From Dendrolimus kikuchii (lineage: Eukaryota; Arthropoda; Insecta; Lepidoptera; Lasiocampidae): DNA of 64,000 nucleotides. A program made the translations under genes and the position numbers. The notes under the pieces are model-generated. The model did no database searches. It saw only the letters and a program-made list of their open reading frames with translations, and had not been told where the DNA came from. Below are positions 31,568-42,400 of the stretch, piece after piece. Within the stretch, counting starts at the first letter, position 1. Each line of letters opens with the position of its first letter. Location of the stretch: assembly GCA_019925095.2 (NCBI GenBank), contig CM034388.1, positions 28,712,934 to 28,776,933 of the forward strand, in the 5' to 3' direction.

Positions 31568-31820
31568 TTAGGTTGCTTGGAAGAGATTGCTTTAAGCGAT
31601 AAGGCCGCCTATTGTTTCTACCATGACAATATTGTAATTGTCTATTTTTGAAATTGTAATTGTCAAAGAGACAAGTGAGGTGTGTAAGAATAATCCTAAA
31701 TGGCACTCTGTTGTTCGTGCCTACCCCGCGAGGGAACTGGCGTGAAGTTATGTATGTATGTATGTATGTTGAAATTGTATATTTGGTGAGCAATAAAGTG
31801 TTATCTGTCTATCTATCTAT
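31568..31820 (+). repeat. CR1-like LINE 3' UTR (copy C5), interrupted by R-i
   Basis: GGTTGCTTGGAAGAGATTGC, stem, AAGGCCGCC, then, after the R-i insert, GGTGAGCAATAAAGTG and a (TCTA)n tail. Confidence 0.7.
31659..31769 (+). pseudogene. RTE-like LINE 3' end (copy R-i) with 10-bp target duplication
   Basis: About 110 bp (KETSEVCKNNPKW to YPARELA, (TATG)n). TGAAATTGTA flanks it at 31649-31658 and 31770-31779. Inserted in CR1-like copy C5. Confidence 0.8.
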
Positions 31821-32424
31821 TGTCTGGTCATTGTTTTAAATATCGGTAGCGCTTTTGCTTGTCTAATAGCATGATAATATAAATGTTGTTTATGACTCGA
31901 TATAGTCTTTTAGGCGGCTGAGTTTTTTAGAATTACACCTCTTACTGGGCGATTAAGTGATATCAATAAATTCATTCTCTCTTTTTCTATCACCTTTGCC
32001 TTATTATTTGGGGTCGGCACCATATGTCTCTTCCTTCCTTACTCCTCTAATCTGACATACGTCCTCTGTCACAACACAAATCATCATATCATCCCTCACA
32101 CAATATATCAATACAAGCATTATATTTAATCTATATACCGCTACTATGACTTCATTAGAAAGTCGCAGCTTTCGATTCCGTACCGTTTGTTTTCGAATTT
32201 AATTTTCCAAAAATGCCTATTTCCTCCAACCGGTGTTTTTACTAAATAACAGTAAACAAGCCGAAAATGGTCAGAGTATTGTTCAAGAGCTGAATCAGAG
32301 AATGACCACATATTAACTCCTTTTGTAGACATTAACGGTTTTAGAACTTTATATCGGTTCGAAGTGGGAGGATTTTTTTTTACTTTTATTATAGTGTAGT
32401 TATATAGTTGATTTTTATCTTTAA
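31821..32424. other. unassigned intergenic sequence
   Basis: No gene or repeat recognised. Confidence 0.3.
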
Positions 32425-32754
32425 CTAGGAGCCCCGGCAGACGTTGTCCTGCTCTGAAAAAATAAAAGTCTAGGACCCGATCTCAGCGCCAACTACCGGT
32501 TCTAATTGCGAATCTAAACCATCCGGGAACCCACTCAAACACACAAAAACAAAATCACCAAAATCGGTCCAGGTGATTATGAGGATTCTAGAACCTGATC
32601 CCAGCGCCACCTACCGGTTCCAACGGGATAAAAAGTATCCCATGTCTGTCTCCTGGTTCTAAGATACCTTCCCATCAATTTTCAGCCAAATCGGTATAGC
32701 CGTTCTTGAGTTATAAATAGTGTAACTAACACGACTTTCTTTTATATATATAGA
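32425..32754 (-). mobile_element. Helitron-like element, family Hb (tandem copy 1)
   Basis: On the - strand it starts TC at 32754-32753 and ends CTAG (32428-32425) followed by T. The internal module CAGCGCCA(A/C)CTACCGGTTC occurs twice. It is followed without spacer by the next copy. Confidence 0.75.
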
Positions 32755-33052
32755 CTAGCGGCCCCGGCAGACGTTGTCCTGCTCTGAAAAAATAAAAATC
32801 TAGGACCCGATCCCAGCGCCACCTACCGGTTCCAATTGTGGATTTAAACCATCCGGGGATCCACTCAAACACACAAAAACAAAATCACCAAAATCGGTCC
32901 AGGTCCACCTACCGGTGCCAACGGGATAAAAAGTATCCCATGTCCGTCTCCTGGTTCTAAGCTACCTCCCGACTAATTTTCAGCCAAATCGGTATAGCCG
33001 TTCTTGAGTTATAAATAGTGTAACTAACACGACTTTCTTTTATATATATAGA
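32755..33052 (-). mobile_element. Helitron-like element, family Hb (tandem copy 2)
   Basis: CTAG at 32755-32758 directly abuts the TC end of copy 1; its own TC end is at 33051-33052, next to T (A on the - strand). A ~35-bp internal deletion relative to copy 1 joins GGTCCAGGT to CCACCTACCGG. Confidence 0.75.
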
Positions 33053-33632
33053 TAGATGTAGTAGTCATAACCCAATAACAAGAATGTGCAGATTATATCG
33101 AGGGGTCCAAGGTTATTTGTATTAAGCGACATTTGCGAAATTGTGTCGATAGAGGAGTTTGAAGTTTCAATGACCCACAAAAAGACTTCATTAGTAAACT
33201 ACATACTATATTTAAAAAAGAAAAATCTGTAGTTTTTAGTTGGAAACCAGGTTCATTATAATTCCTTAAGTTTGAGACATTAGGATGCAAGAAAACCATC
33301 AAGTCAATTCTGTCACAAAATGTCGCTTAAAACAAATAGCCTTTCACCCCTCGATATAATGAAATTGTAAATCACAATAGATCTGTAGACATTTTCAATT
33401 CCGCATTTTTTAAGTTCAAACGCGAAATTCTGGCTATTATTTGCAGCAATTTTCCTGACGTCATTAAATGTTTTTCTTTGTTTTTCTTTCCATTGTAGCT
33501 CGAATAAAGCTAACTGCTAACATTGTGTTTAAGTAATTTTAATTTGTACTAACAATTTGTTGATGTTATCTTACATTAATGTGTTCAGATGTTTAGAGTG
33601 CCTAGAGCCTAAACCTTACATTAATTAATTAA
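33053..33632. other. unassigned intergenic sequence
   Basis: A ~20-bp phrase (TTATATCGAGGGGT at ~33095 and ACCCCTCGATATAAT at ~33347) is inverted at the two ends of a ~260 bp segment that also holds inverted AAGCGACATTT / AAATGTCGCTT. It is a possible unclassified MITE (about 33092-33362). Confidence 0.45.
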
Positions 33633-33860
33633 GTGGTAGGGCATTTGCCCGACTGGATGGCTACCACCCCTGGTCTAAAGTATGTCGACATAACAACCTT
33701 GAGTTGTGTTCCGGCATTAATGACCGGGTTGCAGTTTCCCTTAAGAGAGCAGCAGCGCATTTGTAACAACTTTGGTGTTGCAAAAGTCCATAGGCGATGG
33801 TAACCGCTTTCCATCAAGTGGGCCGTCTGCCTGTCTGCTGATTTCCTGCAATAAAAAAAA
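33633..33860 (+). repeat. family A repeat (A16), head missing
   Basis: Begins at GTGGTAGGGCATTTGCCCG and runs to CCTGCAATAAAAAAAA. Same breakpoint as A17. Confidence 0.8.
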
Positions 33861-34880
33861 TTAAAAATCTATTATATTTTGAAATTCTAAACATGCCGTG
33901 TAAACCATGGAGAACACGATGCATTTTTTAAAGATTTCTTGTCTGTTTGTCGTTTTGTCTGTTTGTTCGGGATTCAGGTAAAAACTACTGGACTGATTTT
34001 AATGCGGTTTTCGCTGATCGACAACTAATTCTTAGACTTAACTCTATGCTACTTTTTATCCAGGGAATCAAGCGGAAAAATTTATGGGAATGATTTAAAA
34101 TAGCCAGACTAAATCCAATGTAATATTTTTAACGAATTTAATTTAATAAAATGTGTGATTTTTTTACTCTTAACCACACAGAACTGGAAGCTTTTCCACC
34201 TTTGTCCGTACTATATCGATACTAAAGCAACATTTTATAAACTACCAAGACTTTATTGTTGGTAAACCATCAAAAACATAGACTCCAAATTCGGTTTTCC
34301 TACTGAAATTCCCAAACCACCGGTTTTCCTATCCGACAAGCATTTCGAAATTAGAATTGGAAGCCGCAAATATTCTCTGTGGTCGGCACCCCGTTAATCG
34401 GCCATCGACCCTCCTGTTATCCGAAATTGCACGTTTGCTTTTATCCTTCCGTTTTCGAAATTCAAACCTTGTTCATATTTACTGCAATATGTTACCATAG
34501 ACTAAATATTTATTATTTCTTGTCATATCACATTCGGATTCTAAAACAACCATTATTTTGTTAAACCGTAAACAATACGTATAGCAAATAGCTACGTACA
34601 GTTTATGCATTTCGCCATTTTTAATTTTCTACTTCAAATTTTTAACTAAAAAGGCCTAAGACAATAGACTATGGTTGAATTTGTTTTTCAATGTAAGCGG
34701 CATAGTATAACTATTATTATTATTCTATTATATTCTTGTTAGTACTGGTTCCATTATTATTACATTATACACTAATAAATTTCATCCATATAGACCGAGT
34801 TTTATATGAAAAGTGACAGTGACCGACGTAGACTGTAATAGTAGTCGTTTTCGCCACAATCGCAGACTAAGGAACTTAAT
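33861..34880. other. unassigned intergenic sequence
   Basis: The stretch 33938-34085 (TTCGGGATTCAGGTAAAAACTACTGGACTG..., CTACTTTTTATCC) resembles a dispersed lepidopteran Helitron-type repeat by recall, without definable ends. The rest shows nothing. Confidence 0.35.
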
Positions 34881-35125
34881 CAATACAACCTTGCCTGGTG
34901 TATTAAGTCTTCAGTATAGCTAAGCCAAATTGTAAATCATTAACTGACGACAATCAACGAAGTTCTTATTACAACTCCAAAGCCCACATTTCTCACAAAA
35001 ACACATAATCATTACCCAAAAACCATCAATATCCTACAACTATAGTTCATTTTGAATGGATGTTACACATTTTTAGAAAATAAAACTGCAAAGCACATAA
35101 CCTTTCAGTTCCGACCAAAAACGGA
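34880..35125 (-). repeat. Z unit, single old copy
   Basis: Reverse-complement match to Z (TTCTCACAAAAACACATAAT, ATCAATATCCTACAAC, TAGAAAATAAAACTGC, CTTTCAGTTCC), more diverged than the tandem units. Confidence 0.6.
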
Positions 35126-35732
35126 CGTGACAGTAATATAAATAAAAGTTCTATTATTGCCAAAATGGCAACAGAACACTAAATAAAAATACAAGTAGCC
35201 ACTCTCGCAGTTATACATTAATAATATATTGAATCATCTATTGTCGGAAGACATATTTGATAAAAGGGAATAAGAGAATTATTACAGACCGCTTTCAATC
35301 ATAATACATTTCTGGAAAGTTCGTTGAACCGTTAATACTAAGGTTTGAGGTTGTGTATTGTTTGGTTTGAACCGGGTTACATTGAAAGTCTTTGTATACA
35401 ACCCGGTTTGAAAGTGAGTTCTTGGATATGAAAAATGACTTAGTCATTAAACTTATAGCTTATGATGTTAATAACTATAACGAAGGGCTTTGTTTTGTTG
35501 ATATATTAATTTTAAAAGTCTGTGTCGATTTCAGATGGGTATTTTATGTTTTTGCAGCTTTTTGTGTAATTAGATTTATAGTACTATTTTTTTTTTTTTT
35601 TTTTTTAAGGTTATGGCTGATAGTACTATTTAGATGTAATATTTATGTTAGACGTATGTAAGGCGAGTGACATTTGTGATTTATAATAATATTATGAAGT
35701 AATGAAATGAGGTTGTAATGAATGAAAAGGTT

Positions 35733-36354
35733 CTGTTAATCGCTTTTTTTTAATGTTTAAGGCTTGGCAACTAGGCCTTTAAGCCAGGCGCAGTTGTATT
35801 GTAGGCTACAATCCACACCATTCAATGGAGTTCTTGTGAAAACTCGAAAGGCCACATTTGACTATACAGTTCACATTTCTCACAAAAACACATAATTACT
35901 ACTCAAAAACTATCAATATCCTACAACTATTGATAATTTTAGAGTAATTTTATACATTTTTAGAAAATAAAACTGCACAGCACAACATCTCCTTTCAGTT
36001 CCCGCCAAAAACTCTGTTAATCGCTCATTTATTTAGATTTATGGCTTGGCAGCTAGGCCTTTAAGGCAGATCTTGGTTTACAATATAGTTTCTTCATTTT
36101 CTTAAGCCTATGTTTAGTACAGTTGAACTGTAGGTAATCAGCTAGTGCCATTCATCGGAGTTCTTGTGACAACTCAAAAGGCCACCTTTGTCTATACAGT
36201 TCACATTTCTCACAAAACACATAATTACTACTCAAAAACTATCAATATCCTACGACTATTGTTCATTTTAGAGTGATTTTACACATTTTTATAAAATAAA
36301 ACTGCACAGCCCAACATCTGCTTTCAGTTCCCGCCAAAAACTCCTGTTAATCGC
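35733..36354 (-). mobile_element. two tandem Z units, - strand, with triple 11-bp junction repeat
   Basis: A ZA-type unit (35744-36013) and a ZB-type unit (36025-36343) lie head to tail. CTGTTAATCGC stands at 35733-35743, between them at 36014-36024, and after them at 36344-36354. Along the Z direction the order here is ZB then ZA, opposite to the pair at 20233-20925. The T-run after the first junction is the complement of an A tail. Confidence 0.75.
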
Positions 36355-36389
36355 AGACATGCTTTACACAGAAAGCAGCACTCTTGGAA

Positions 36390-36470
36390 ATGATACCAAT
36401 TGTAAGGAGGTTCTTGTCTTTGAAGTCCTAACCACCGCTAGCTTGGACCGCGGTTCTCGCTGTTAACAGA
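36390..36470 (+). pseudogene. short LINE C-terminal remnant
   Basis: ATTGTAAGGAGGTTCTTGTC codes IVRRFLSL, then a stop followed by CCACCGCTAGCTTGGACC. This parallels 37430-37500 (IVRKFLSLEP, stop, CCACCGGTAGCTTAGACC). Probably ends of the same non-LTR element; family unknown. Confidence 0.4.
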
Positions 36471-36549
36471 AGTCAAATTTTATATTTTTAAATTAGGTAC
36501 TTTGGGAATTTTTAAATAAAATAATAATATTTTCAATGCGGTAATTTAT

Positions 36550-36594
36550 TAAAAAAAACCGCGCTTAAAATGGTTGAAACGTAGTTTTATTATA
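36550..36594. repeat. half copy of the 12353-12462 MITE
   Basis: AACCGCGCTTAAAA and GAAACGTAGTTTTATTATA match the right arm at 12428-12463; only a short opposite arm (GCGGTAATTTATT) remains. Confidence 0.6.
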
Positions 36595-36598
36595 ACAC

Positions 36599-36857
36599 TT
36601 TTTAATACAAATATATAGGTACATGTAGTTGCGTGTAATGCCCAGCGCACGCGTCCCGAACTCAAAGGGCGCGGGTTCGATCCTGGCCAGAACAAATGCA
36701 CCACTTGGACTGTTTTCTGACCTGATGTGCATATTGTTACAATTACCACTGTTAATTACGGTGAAGGAAAACATCGTGATGCAACCTGCACATCGCGATA
36801 ACAGACGTGAGAAACCACCAACTGAAAATTTTTCATGTCACAACAATTAAACAATAA
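36599..36857 (+). mobile_element. tRNA-derived SINE with 10-bp target duplication
   Basis: The head contains a pol III box B (GGTTCGATCC, 36674-36683) inside a tRNA-like GCGCGGGTTCGATCCTGGC context. The body includes GGTGAAGGAAAACATCGTGA, a phrase I recall from lepidopteran SINEs. ATTATAACAC at 36589-36598 and 36858-36867 is the probable target duplication. ORFs across it are chance. Confidence 0.75.
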
Positions 36858-36867
36858 ATTATAACAC

Positions 36868-37370
36868 CACACAAAGTCACAAACACATAACTAACAATAA
36901 AACTTATACACATAATCAAACCAACGCGCACTACCATCGCATTGCATTACACGCACACTTCACAAACAAACCAAGACACACAAAGAGCCTAAAAATTAAT
37001 AACCCAGGCACAGAAAAGAAATAAACAACACACATGGCACTAGATAGGACTATATATAAGTATAGATATAAGGCCAACACTGCACATGCACTTCCTCACA
37101 ACACCAGCATGTAACAGATACACTCTACATTAGTATAAGTTTAGTATTAAAATTAGAATAAATTAATATTATAAGTTATTCTTAAGGTATACCACAACAT
37201 AAAAATCACTAAATTAATGTCACACACAGTAACAAAAATAAATAATAAGCGTGTATGGACTCTAAAATTTTTCATAGAAATTAAGTAGTGAAAAAGGGTA
37301 CGGAACCCGAGTCCGTAGAGATGTTAATAATAATAATAATTAATGAACCGACACCTAGAGAGGCTCTCGC
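36868..37370. other. A/C-rich strand-asymmetric sequence
   Basis: 36840-37110 is markedly rich in A and C on the + strand (many CACA and AACA words) and poor in G, with no ORF. Not explained by a repeat family here. Confidence 0.4.
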
Positions 37371-37520
37371 TCGGTAAATGGGTGAAGGGCCAGATGCAGA
37401 AGGCGGTTCTCCTGAGCACGGCACGCATTGTGAGGAAGTTCCTGTCTCTGGAGCCTTAACCACCGGTAGCTTAGACCCTAGGCCCTACTGCCGACGGACG
37501 TCATCTTTTTAGATTTTTTT
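37371..37520 (+). pseudogene. short LINE C-terminal remnant
   Basis: ACACCTAGAGAGGCTCTCGC, then GCATTGTGAGGAAGTTCCTG (IVRKFLSLEP, stop). See 36390-36470 for the sister remnant. Confidence 0.4.
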
Positions 37521-37609
37521 AATATGTGTTTATTTTTTATATATACATGTATTAAAAAAACATAAAAAAGAATATAAATAAATATATGTGAAATAATAAT
37601 TAAAAAAAA

Positions 37610-37735
37610 GACGTGACAAACCTGCCAAGCCGCCTTGGACAAGCGTGGTAGGTATACTGTCTGTTCCCCTACAGTGGGTGGCCCCAGCCCAGCAGAGGGA
37701 CGTTCATGAGCTATTATTGTATGTAGGTATAATTA
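37610..37735 (+). repeat. possible RTE-type LINE 3' terminal fragment
   Basis: GGTGGCCCCAGCCCAGCAGA followed by GGGACGTTCATGAGC matches, by recall, the 3' end of a lepidopteran RTE-type LINE family different from the (TATG)n one here. Confidence 0.4.
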
Positions 37736-37980
37736 CTATAATAAATTATTCGTTTCTAGATTATTCGTTGAAATCCATTAAGCTGTTTTAGAAACTTATT
37801 CTAGGCAACGTTTCTGGTAGATAGAGACGAAAGCTCTAAAAAAAATATCGGCAAAGAACTAAGATCGGCTAGACCACAGAAAGACACGTGTTATTAGTAT
37901 TTAATTGACACATAATAATATTAAAGTTACGCATACGAACCAAATTCCTTTTAAAATCACAATGGTAGAGTAATTTAATT

Positions 37981-38211
37981 GGTGGTAGGGCATTTGCCCG
38001 ACTGGATGGCTACCACCCCTGATCTAAAGTATATCGCCATAACAACCTTGAGTTGTGTTCCGACATTAGTGACTAGGTTCCAGTCTCCTTAAGAGAGCAG
38101 CAGCGCATTTCTAGCACCTTTGGTGTTGCAAATGTCCATAGGCGATGGTAACCGCTTTCCATCAAGTGGGCCGTCTGCCTGTCTACTAAACTCCTCCAAT
38201 TAAAAAAAAAA
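37981..38211 (+). repeat. family A repeat (A17), head missing
   Basis: Starts at GGTGGTAGGGCATTTGCCCG, one or two bases from the A16 breakpoint, and ends in an A-rich tail. Confidence 0.8.
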
Positions 38212-38566
38212 TCTAAAACTGTTAAAAACTAAATTATTATATTAATTTAAATTAAATTTAAACGACTTTTTATACCAGTGGTGCTATCTGTTATTATATA
38301 TTCTAAACTAAAATGTTGTAGTCGTTAGATCATAGTATACGTATTGACTCGTTTCGAAAAATTAGGATAGATGTCACTGTATAATATTTTAGGCAACGCC
38401 ATTGCATCAATTATGTCTTTGGAAAATGTAATAAAAGTACATATAATAAATCTGATAAGTGATATAAATTAAATTTTAATGAATATCTAAGTTGCAGTAA
38501 CCTAATTAAATCGATATAAGAATGGTAATATTGGCTTAATAGATCTTGCTATAGGATAGTTGTACA

Positions 38567-38763
38567 CTTGCCAGGGCACTGCGGAGTCGGGCAGTCCATT
38601 TTCCGTAGCCCTGGCATAAGGCGCAGGACGGAACACCCAGGGGTTCTAGTGCGACCCCCGATCTGGCGAATCCCACACACTCACACGGGTCGCGAACATC
38701 CCCCCAAGCTTCTGCGACTGTCGCGGCTTAGTCCTCAAACGGATTTCCCCTGGCCAAAAAAAA
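38567..38763 (+). mobile_element. poly(A) retroposon, family U, second copy
   Basis: Same family as 31233-31533 with an internal deletion of ~65 bp. AGGATAGTTGTACA (38553-38566) and AGGATAGTAGTACA (38764-38777) flank it, one mismatch. Confidence 0.85.
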
Positions 38764-38777
38764 AGGATAGTAGTACA

Positions 38778-39007
38778 TATAGAAATAACCTCAATATATA
38801 CAATAATTTAATTATAAAATATGTGTAAAATATTTTAGTAAATAATTAGCCTATAATTTATTAAAATTATAGGCTAATTAGATTAAATAATTAAATATAG
38901 GCTAATAAATTGTATTATCAATGAAGAAATTTATACATAATCTAATACAATAAAAGAAAACTTAACTTATTTATATTGTATTCTACCCATAGAATACCCC
39001 CTTACGA
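38778..39007. other. AT-rich sequence with an AT hairpin
   Basis: AATTAGCCTATAATTT is inverted around ~38860, a ~15-bp AT-rich stem. Nothing else recognised. Confidence 0.4.
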
Positions 39008-39229
39008 CTATAAGTAGAATACTGTGCCTAGCTCACCGTCTTCTATGGGTAAGGTGCCCAGAAGGCTGGCTACGTATCCTCGCTGGAGCGCCATACTGAT
39101 CCGTTGCCCGAGGGAAGCACCAGCCTTCTGATCACCTGAAGAGTCAATGAGTAGTTTTGATAAATTTTGGTAGAGGGGCCTCAGGACCCCACGGTCCAAG
39201 CGTCTCGACAGCAAACGGCGCAAACATAT
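39008..39229 (-). pseudogene. family R LINE C-terminal domain, 3' half (copy c)
   Basis: - strand codes FAPFAVETLGPWGPEAPL and, after a frameshift, QNLSKLLIDSSGDQKAGASL, GQRISMALQRGYVASLLGTL, stop. Its 5' half lies at 43741-43905, beyond a 4.5 kb insertion. About 38 codons expected between the halves are absent, so the copy was already deleted when it was interrupted. Confidence 0.7.
39226..39229. repeat. 4-bp target duplication of the solo LTR, left
   Basis: ATAT directly before TGTTACGAG; repeated at 43737-43740 after GTAACA. Confidence 0.7.
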
Positions 39230-39366
39230 TGTTACGAGTTGCAGGACTCGAATTAAAATGCCGTTAGGATTATAATAGAATTTATTAGAACTATACAAAC
39301 ACGTATAACACAGGTACAAATATAAATAACACGCATAAAGTCCATCACTAGAGGACTCATAGATTA
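39230..39366 (-). repeat. solo LTR, 3' part (on - strand)
   Basis: On the - strand this part ends ...CTCGTAACA, with a poly(A) signal (complement at 39281-39286) ~50 bp before the end. The 5' part of the same LTR is at 43436-43736. ACTCATAGATTA at 39355-39366 is the duplication made by the LINE that split it. Confidence 0.65.
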
Positions 39367-39411
39367 TATATATATAGTCCTCCTTGACGTATCCGTCAAC
39401 GGCGAACCTTG

Positions 39412-42400
39412 TCATGTCCGGCTATGCGAGCACAGGTGACTAGCGAACCCAAATTTGGTTTTGAACAGTCTTTTGCAAGGAGCGCAATATAGCCGTCCTG
39501 ATGAGTCGTATGTGTAGTTGTAGGCGATTTTAGGGCGGTTCTTTTTGATAAGGCGTTGCTCGTCAGAGTGTTCTACGCGCTGCGTTTCGAAGGCAGCAAC
39601 AGCCTTATCAATAGAGTTACGCCACTCCCTTCTTTGTAGAGCAAGGTCTTCCCAGCCGTCACTTGGGATGTCACATGCAGACAAATGACGCTTGAGTACG
39701 TCCCTGTAACGCAGAAATTGGCCGCCAGATTTGCGCTTTCCGTCCTTAAGCTGTGAGTAAAAGACAGCTTTAGGCATTCTAGTGTCTTTCATGCGTACAA
39801 CGTGGCCGCACCATCTCAGTTGTCTCTGTATAAGCATTGCTTCCACACCACTTAGCTTCGTCCGCCGCAGCACTTCAGTGCTAGATATACGGTCTTGCCA
39901 CTTCACATGAAGGATTGATCTTAAACACTTGATGTGGAAAGAATCGAGGCGCCCAATATCGGCTTTATAGAGACACCACGTTTCGGTAGCATAAAGTAGA
40001 ATTGGCAATATGATTGCTTTATAGACAGAGATCTTTGTACGTAGCCGAATATCATGCGAATCCCAAACTCTGTGACGGAGTTTGCCAAAAGATGCAGCCG
40101 CTCTTGCGATGCGAGAAGAAATTTCTGTTTCCAATTTATTATCAGTACGCACAGAGCTTCCAAGGTACTTGAAAGAGGAAACTTCCTCTAGTGTCCGGCC
40201 GCCGAGATATATTGGTGTAGGGTCAGATGTAGTTCCACGTGCAGGTTGTTTCAGTACTTGTGATTTGGAGACACTTATAACCAGACCAAATCGTCGGCAG
40301 GATCTATCCAGGTTATCCAGAAACATCTGCAGGCTACTAACATCATTGGCCATCAAGCAAACGTCATCTGCATAAAGTACGTCTAGGAGTGAGAGCTCTT
40401 GTACCGATCTTTTGGCTCTAAATCTTGACAAGTCGAAGACGCTCTTCCCGCATCTGACACTGAGAATAATCTGTCCAATAGGCTCATTATACGAATGTTT
40501 AAGTACCGCAGCGAAATAAACAGCAAAGAGAGTAGGAGCCATCACACATCCTTGCTTAACTCCACTTGTAACTGATATGTGGCTAGTAAGGTCGTTCTCA
40601 TGTTGCACCCTTGCAGTCATACCGTCGTGAAACTGACGAATAAGTAAGAGAAGCTTATCCGGACATCCTGCTTTTGAAAGAACAGTCCAGAGTGCAGATC
40701 GCGGTACCCGATCAAACGCTTTTTCTAGATCGACAAAGCACATGTTAAGGGAACGGTGTTGTTCAAGACACTTTTCCTGTAGCTGTTTTACGACAAAGAT
40801 GGCGTCGACAGTTCCCCTGCCTGGACGAAAGCCACATTGGCTTTCAGATAATATACGTTCTGATAGAGCACTCAGCCGTTGATTTATAATGTGGGCAAGA
40901 ACTTTACCAGCTGCGCTGAGTAGAGCAATACCCCTGTATGACCCACAATCCGAACTGTCACCTTTACCTTTATATAGTTTACAGATTGTAGCATCTTTCC
41001 ATTCTTGGGGTACTACTCCAGATTGCCAGATACGGGTAATGAGCTCGAACAAACTTTTTTGAACACATTCTCCACCATATTTGTAAAGTTCAGCTGGTAA
41101 AGTGTCTAAACCCGTTGCTTTACCATTTTTTAGCTTATTGACGGCAGATACAAACTCCTCAAAAGTGGGTTCTTTGTCTAATTCTGAGGATATTGGTAGA
41201 GCCTCGAGAGAATCTATGTATGCGAGGTCCACCCCATGACTAGGAGGATTTAGGATATCACTGAAATGTTCTGACCAGCGGTTTAGTACTTCGTTATGGT
41301 CCGTTAACTGGCGAGATTTATCACGATTATATATCGGAGAAATCTTTTTATATTTAGGTCCGAAAATAGATTTAAGGCTTTCAAAGAATAACCCACTCTG
41401 CTTAGTATCCGCAAGATGCTGCAGCTCCAGCGCTTTCATCGTCCACCAACGATCTTTAAGTTCTCTTACTTTCGATTTGAGCTCATGCTGGAGCGCTTTT
41501 TGTTGTGCAGTACTTGAAGGATCTTGCAGTACGCGTCTGGAGTTATTTATAAGCTTCATAATTTCGAGATCGGATTCATCAAACCAGTCCTGGTTTTTCT
41601 TACTGGTCTTGCCAACTACTCGTTGAGCAACATCATAAAGCAACTGCGAGAGATTATGCCAATGTTTTTCAATAGACACCTCTTTTTCAAATGTTTTGGT
41701 GCTGAATTCCGAGTGAAAACATTTTTGTACTGTTTCTGAGTTAACAAGTTTTGCAAAGGCCATTCTTGTCGGAACTATATGTTTTGCCCTGCGGGGAGGT
41801 TTATAGTACAGGCAGACCTTCGATCTTATTAACCGATGATCGGTCCAGCCTAGGGCACCCCGCATAGCTCTAGTAATAAGAACATCTTTCAAATCAGCTC
41901 TCCGCACAATAATATAGTCTATAAGGTGCCAGTGTTTTGAACGGGGATGCATCCAAGATGTCTTGTACTTTTCAGATAAACGGAAGTAGGTATTTGTAAT
42001 TGAGAGGTTAAATTCTGCACAAAGTGACAAGAGCAGTTCTCCATTAGAATTACACTTACCCACGCCGTGCCGGCCAAGTACATCTTTCCAGATGTTATGC
42101 TCGGTGCCCACTCGAGCGTTAAAGTCACCCATAAGGACAATTTTGTCATTAGCCGGAATTCCTTGTAGTACGCTTCTAAGGTCATCATAAAATTGAAATT
42201 TTGCTTCATCACTATACATCATTGTTGGGGAGTACGCAGTTATCAGATGAAGGAATTTATTAGCACTTGTGTGAAGCTTTAATGTCATAAGCCTGTCGGT
42301 GATACCTTTGGGTTTTTCTGTAAGTGATTGTGCAAGGCTAGTTTTAATAGCGAAACCGACGCCACTACTAGCTCGTTCAGTAGAGGGTTTTCCAATCCAA

